Source of the DNA: Candidatus Woesearchaeota archaeon
GTDB taxonomy: Archaea; Nanobdellota; Nanobdellia; Woesearchaeales; SM23-78
Direction: 5' to 3'
Length of the DNA: 7,261 nucleotides
Assembly (NCBI GenBank): GCA_011372335.1
Contig: DRSY01000103.1
Span: 1 to 7,261 of the forward strand
Of the stretch, positions 4,263-7,261 are shown piece by piece (position 1 is the stretch's first letter; each line of letters starts with the position of its first letter). Below the pieces are notes generated by a model. It worked only from the letters and a program-made list of their open reading frames with translations. It was not told where the DNA came from and ran no database searches. The translations under genes were made by a program, and so were the position numbers.

Positions 4263-6686
4263 TTGGACAAAGAGAACGCTTTTATTCTATGGTTTGACCA
4301 GATAGGGATTGAGGACACCCCCTTAGTAGGCGGTAAGAATGCTAGTCTTGGAGAGATGTACACCCAGCTTACTCCTAAAGGAGTTAATATTCCTAATGGG
4401 TTTGCTATAACAGCCAAGGCGTACTTCTACTTATTAGAGAAAGCAGGTATTAAGGACGAGATTAGGAGATTATTAGACGACTTGGACACAAGGAACATAT
4501 TGGACTTGCAGGAGAGAGGGCATAAGATTAGGGAGCTCATAAGAAAAGCCAGGATACCTGAGGATTTAGAAAAAGAAATAGCAGAGGCTTATAGGAACCT
4601 GTGCAGAGCATATGACTCTGAGGGGAAGGATGTGGATGTGGCTGTGAGGAGCAGTGCAACTGCAGAAGACCTCCCTGATGCTAGTTTTGCAGGACAACAA
4701 GAGACTTACCTTAATATTAGAGGGGAACACCAGTTATTAGAGGCGTGTAAGAAGTGCTTTGCAAGCCTTTTCACTAATAGAGCGATTAGTTACAGGGAGG
4801 ATAAAGGATTCGACCATTTCAAGATAGGTCTGAGCATTGGTGTTCAGAAAATGGTACGTTCTGATAAGGCTTGCTCAGGTGTTATGTTCAGTATTGACAC
4901 AGAGTCCGGCTTCAAGGATGTTGTGCTTATTAACGGCTCTTATGGCTTAGGCGAGAACATTGTGCAAGGCGTTGTTAATCCTGATGAGTTCATAGTGTTC
5001 AAGCCAACCCTAAAACAGGGCTACAGACCAATAATCGGTAAGAAGCTAGGTTCTAAAGAGATAAAAATGGTGTATGATACTCATGGGAATAAGAACACTA
5101 AGAACGTGCCTGTTCAGTCAGGGGACCGTAAGAGATTCGTTCTTAGTGATGACGAAATCCTCACCCTTGCCAGATGGGCTTGTATAGTGGAAGATCATTA
5201 TTCTCAGAAAGCAGGGCATCATAAGCCCATGGACCTTGAATGGGCAAAGGATGGTATCACGAACCAGTTATTCATAGTGCAAGCAAGACCCGAGACAGTA
5301 CATGCTCTTAAGGATAGAACAAAACTAGTACAATACGTGCTTAAAGAGAAAGGCGATGTGCTGCTAAGAGGAGAAGCTGTTGGTGACAAGATAGGTAGTG
5401 GTAAAGTAAGAGTCATAGAAGAAGTTCATAACATACACCAGTTCAGAGAAGGAGAAGTCCTTGTGACTGACATGACAGACCCTGATTGGGAGCCAATAAT
5501 GAAAATAGCAAGCGCTATAATAACTAATCGGGGGGGCAGAACCTGTCACGCAGCTATTGTTTCAAGAGAACTCGGCATACCTTGTATTGTAGGGACAGAG
5601 CACGCTACAGAAATCCTCAATGATGCCCAGGAAGTAACTGTTGATTGCAGCCAAGGAGCGCAAGGCATAGTATACCAAGGCTTATTAAAGTACGAGAAAG
5701 CAGAGCACGACCTTGGCTTAATCCCTAAGACTAAGACTAAGATAATGATGAACGTAGCTAACCCGGACCAAGCATTCGAAGAGAGCTTCATACCTAATGA
5801 AGGCGTTGGGTTGGCTAGAGAAGAGTTCATTATCAATTCTGAAATCAAGATTCATCCATTAGCCTTGCTAAAGTTTGATGAGATTGAGGATAAGAAACTA
5901 AGATTAAAGATTAACTCCTTAACCCAAGGGTACACTAACAAGGAAGAGTTCTTTATTGACAAACTTGCAAGAGGCATAGGAAGAATAGCAGCAGCTTTTT
6001 ATCCGAAGCCAGTGATTGTGAGGACCAGTGATTTTAAGAGTAATGAGTACGCTAATCTTATAGGAGGACACTTATTCGAGCCTAAAGAAGACAATCCTAT
6101 GCTTGGATGGAGAGGAGCATCAAGGTATTACAGCGAGGAGTACAGAGAAGCATTTGTGCTTGAGTGCAAGGCACTGCTTAAAGCAAGAAACGAGTTCGGA
6201 TTAACAAATATCAAAATAATGATACCCTTCTGCAGGACCATTGACGAGGCAAAGAAGGTTATAGAGGTGATGAAGGAAAACGGCCTTGTACAAGGAGAAC
6301 AAGGCTTAGAGATTTATGGGATGTGCGAGATACCCAGCAACGTGCTCCTCGCAGAGGAATTTCTTGACATCTTTGACGGTTTCTCAATAGGAAGCAATGA
6401 CCTGACACAACTAACTCTTGGTTTAGATAGGGATTCAGAACTAGTAAGCGAGATTTATGACGAACGGAACAATGCTGTTAAGAAGCTAATCAGAGAGGTA
6501 ATAAGTGTTGCGAATAAGAAAGGGAAATACATTGGTATATGTGGTCAAGCCCCCTCTGACTTTGAGGATTTCGCAGAGTTCCTTGTCGAAGCAGGCATAC
6601 ACAGTATAAGCCTGAACCCTGATACTGTTATAAAAACCACCCTTAAAATCGCTGAGAAAGAGAAACAGATGGGTATAAACAATTAA
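4263..6686 (+). CDS. ppsA: Phosphoenolpyruvate synthase (pyruvate, water dikinase)
   Basis: This cytoplasmic gluconeogenic enzyme (807 residues) catalyses ATP + pyruvate + H2O -> PEP + AMP + Pi through a phosphohistidine. Three domains are complete. The ATP-grasp-like nucleotide domain (about 15-346) has VGGKNASLGEM at 22-32, VRSSATAEDLPDASFAGQQE at 128-147 and QARPETV at 340-346. The swivelling domain has GGRTCHAAIVSRELGIPC at 424-441 with phospho-acceptor His429. The C-terminal TIM-barrel (about 490-795) has GMCEIPSN at 686-693, GSNDLTQLTLGLDRDS at 710-725 and catalytic Cys760 in CGQAPSD. Length matches the family (about 790-820). The TTG start is supported by the preceding Shine-Dalgarno site and by the short distance to the conserved WFDQIG segment. 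There is no intein, unlike the PEP synthase of Methanocaldococcus jannaschii. It is divergent from the por operon, whose product pyruvate it would consume. Confidence 0.97.
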   Translation: MDKENAFILWFDQIGIEDTPLVGGKNASLGEMYTQLTPKGVNIPNGFAITAKAYFYLLEKAGIKDEIRRLLDDLDTRNILDLQERGHKIRELIRKARIPEDLEKEIAEAYRNLCRAYDSEGKDVDVAVRSSATAEDLPDASFAGQQETYLNIRGEHQLLEACKKCFASLFTNRAISYREDKGFDHFKIGLSIGVQKMVRSDKACSGVMFSIDTESGFKDVVLINGSYGLGENIVQGVVNPDEFIVFKPTLKQGYRPIIGKKLGSKEIKMVYDTHGNKNTKNVPVQSGDRKRFVLSDDEILTLARWACIVEDHYSQKAGHHKPMDLEWAKDGITNQLFIVQARPETVHALKDRTKLVQYVLKEKGDVLLRGEAVGDKIGSGKVRVIEEVHNIHQFREGEVLVTDMTDPDWEPIMKIASAIITNRGGRTCHAAIVSRELGIPCIVGTEHATEILNDAQEVTVDCSQGAQGIVYQGLLKYEKAEHDLGLIPKTKTKIMMNVANPDQAFEESFIPNEGVGLAREEFIINSEIKIHPLALLKFDEIEDKKLRLKINSLTQGYTNKEEFFIDKLARGIGRIAAAFYPKPVIVRTSDFKSNEYANLIGGHLFEPKEDNPMLGWRGASRYYSEEYREAFVLECKALLKARNEFGLTNIKIMIPFCRTIDEAKKVIEVMKENGLVQGEQGLEIYGMCEIPSNVLLAEEFLDIFDGFSIGSNDLTQLTLGLDRDSELVSEIYDERNNAVKKLIREVISVANKKGKYIGICGQAPSDFEDFAEFLVEAGIHSISLNPDTVIKTTLKIAEKEKQMGINN

Positions 6687-6703
6687 AAAAAAATTATTTT
6701 TTT
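6685..6703. terminator. Bidirectional A/T-tract terminator between convergent genes
   Basis: A run of nine A (6685-6693, overlapping the pps stop) is followed by TTA and seven T (6697-6703). Archaeal transcription ends at T-runs. The seven T would serve pps, helped by a second T-rich stretch at 6711-6721, and the nine A read as nine T from the opposite strand would serve the convergent gene ending at 6741. The two runs can also pair as a weak A-T hairpin. The whole intergenic gap (6687-6740) holds nothing else visible. Confidence 0.6.
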
Positions 6704-6740
6704 AAACAACTTATTTCTTTTCAGTACTTCTTCTACAGAA

Positions 6741-7261
6741 TCAATCCTTGTTAGATGATAACAGTATTTTTTCAAGAGATTTCTTCCCTTCCTCTGTTAA
6801 TTCAAGACCTCTCTCTTGTTTTCCATTCCTAACACCCAGCAACCTCGCTGCTTGGTTTATCCCCTCCCATGGAATGAAAACACCGAGAGGCTTACCTTTT
6901 CTTCTAAGATATAATCTTAGAGGGTTCTCAACAAAGCATAAATAAGCACCCCAGGCTAGGATCATGGTTCCTCCTGTTGCTATTACAGGGATGCTTAGAA
7001 GTCCTAGGCCTGCAGCGATTTTCAGAGCGGCCAGCGGGTAACTGAACCCAACAGAGTACTTCACATAATCACTGGGTTTCTCATCCAAGCCAAGCATTTC
7101 ATTCCTATACCTAGCAATCTCCTCCTGCATAGAACCAGGAAACATCCCTATCGCTGCTTGTCTGAACCTGTAAGGAATGTTAGCTAAGAAAGCATCAACC
7201 TTGTTTTTAACAGAGTAAACCGAGTTAAAATCAGTTTCTTTTCTAGGCGGGCGGGGTTGTA
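6741..7261 (-). CDS. Membrane protein of unknown function, 5' end outside window
   Basis: I do not recognise this protein. The frame is open to the right edge, so 172 residues are visible and the N-terminus is missing. The region upstream of the first visible Met (7145) reads like genuine protein (VDAFLANIPYRFRQAAIG), so I do not take that Met as the start. An amphipathic, charged part (EEIARYRNEMLGLDEKPSDY) precedes two adjoining hydrophobic segments at visible residues of about 74-94 and 96-113, probably a helical hairpin. After a basic RLYLRRKGK stretch comes a soluble tail with IPWEGINQAARLLGV and, near the C-terminus, GLELTEEGKKSLEKIL. That last segment resembles the end of winged-helix domains, but no full helix-turn-helix is seen. 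It ends at TGA (6743-6741), converging on pps, and functional linkage to pps is not implied. The coding call is firm and the function open. Confidence 0.8.
   Translation of the reverse strand, partial: QPRPPRKETDFNSVYSVKNKVDAFLANIPYRFRQAAIGMFPGSMQEEIARYRNEMLGLDEKPSDYVKYSVGFSYPLAALKIAAGLGLLSIPVIATGGTMILAWGAYLCFVENPLRLYLRRKGKPLGVFIPWEGINQAARLLGVRNGKQERGLELTEEGKKSLEKILLSSNKD

Noticed and set aside
5219..5848. Three minus-strand frames inside pps (65, 61 and 100 residues)
   Set aside because: They are antisense shadows of a complete, well-conserved enzyme gene.
7143..7145. The Met at 7145 as the start of the right-hand gene
   Set aside because: The frame stays open to the window edge and the upstream residues look like real protein. 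No clear ribosome-binding site precedes this Met.
1..7261. CRISPR arrays, tRNA/rRNA genes, insertion sequences, long direct repeats
   Set aside because: I looked on both strands and saw no periodic repeats, cloverleaf sequences, transposase motifs or terminal inverted repeats. Only the short ACTAAG triplet repeat in pps (about 5728-5741) was seen, and it is explained by the Lys-Thr-Lys-Thr-Lys coding.

Overview
The window looks like a stretch of an archaeal genome. Two intergenic TATA-box/BRE-like promoters, Shine-Dalgarno sites of the GAGGT type, Arg codons dominated by AGA/AGG, and a four-subunit (gamma, delta, alpha, beta) pyruvate:ferredoxin oxidoreductase all fit an anaerobic archaeon. 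I cannot fix the lineage. A DPANN or other uncultured archaeon is possible, but that is a guess.

Layout. On the minus strand, read from about 4059 down to the left edge, lies a por operon: porG (gamma), porD (delta, 2x[4Fe-4S]), a small four-helix membrane protein of unknown function, porA (alpha), and porB (beta), which runs off the left edge. On the plus strand, 4263-6686 encodes a complete phosphoenolpyruvate synthase (pps/ppsA) with a TTG start. The por operon and pps are divergent and share a 203-base intergenic region holding one promoter for each direction. A perfect inverted repeat lies over the expected pps transcription start. At the right, a minus-strand gene for a small unknown membrane protein converges on pps. 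Its 5' end lies beyond the window. No stretch over 300 bases lacks a gene.

The most striking object is an intein inside porB. The reading frame of the beta subunit runs normally through its Fe-S cysteines and thiamine-diphosphate motif as far as ...DNEGYMN. It then passes into an intein that starts with Cys and has splicing blocks A and B and two LAGLIDADG homing-endonuclease motifs. It is still open at the left edge after 312 intein residues. The insertion sits a few residues after the Mg-ThDP-binding Asn, so enzyme activity should depend on splicing. The intein C-terminus and the rest of PorB lie outside the window.

Together POR (acetyl-CoA + CO2 + reduced ferredoxin <-> pyruvate + CoA) and PPS (pyruvate + ATP -> PEP + AMP + Pi) form the C2-to-C3-to-PEP entry into gluconeogenesis. 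POR can also run in the catabolic direction. Their head-to-head arrangement suggests coordinated or reciprocal control at this node.
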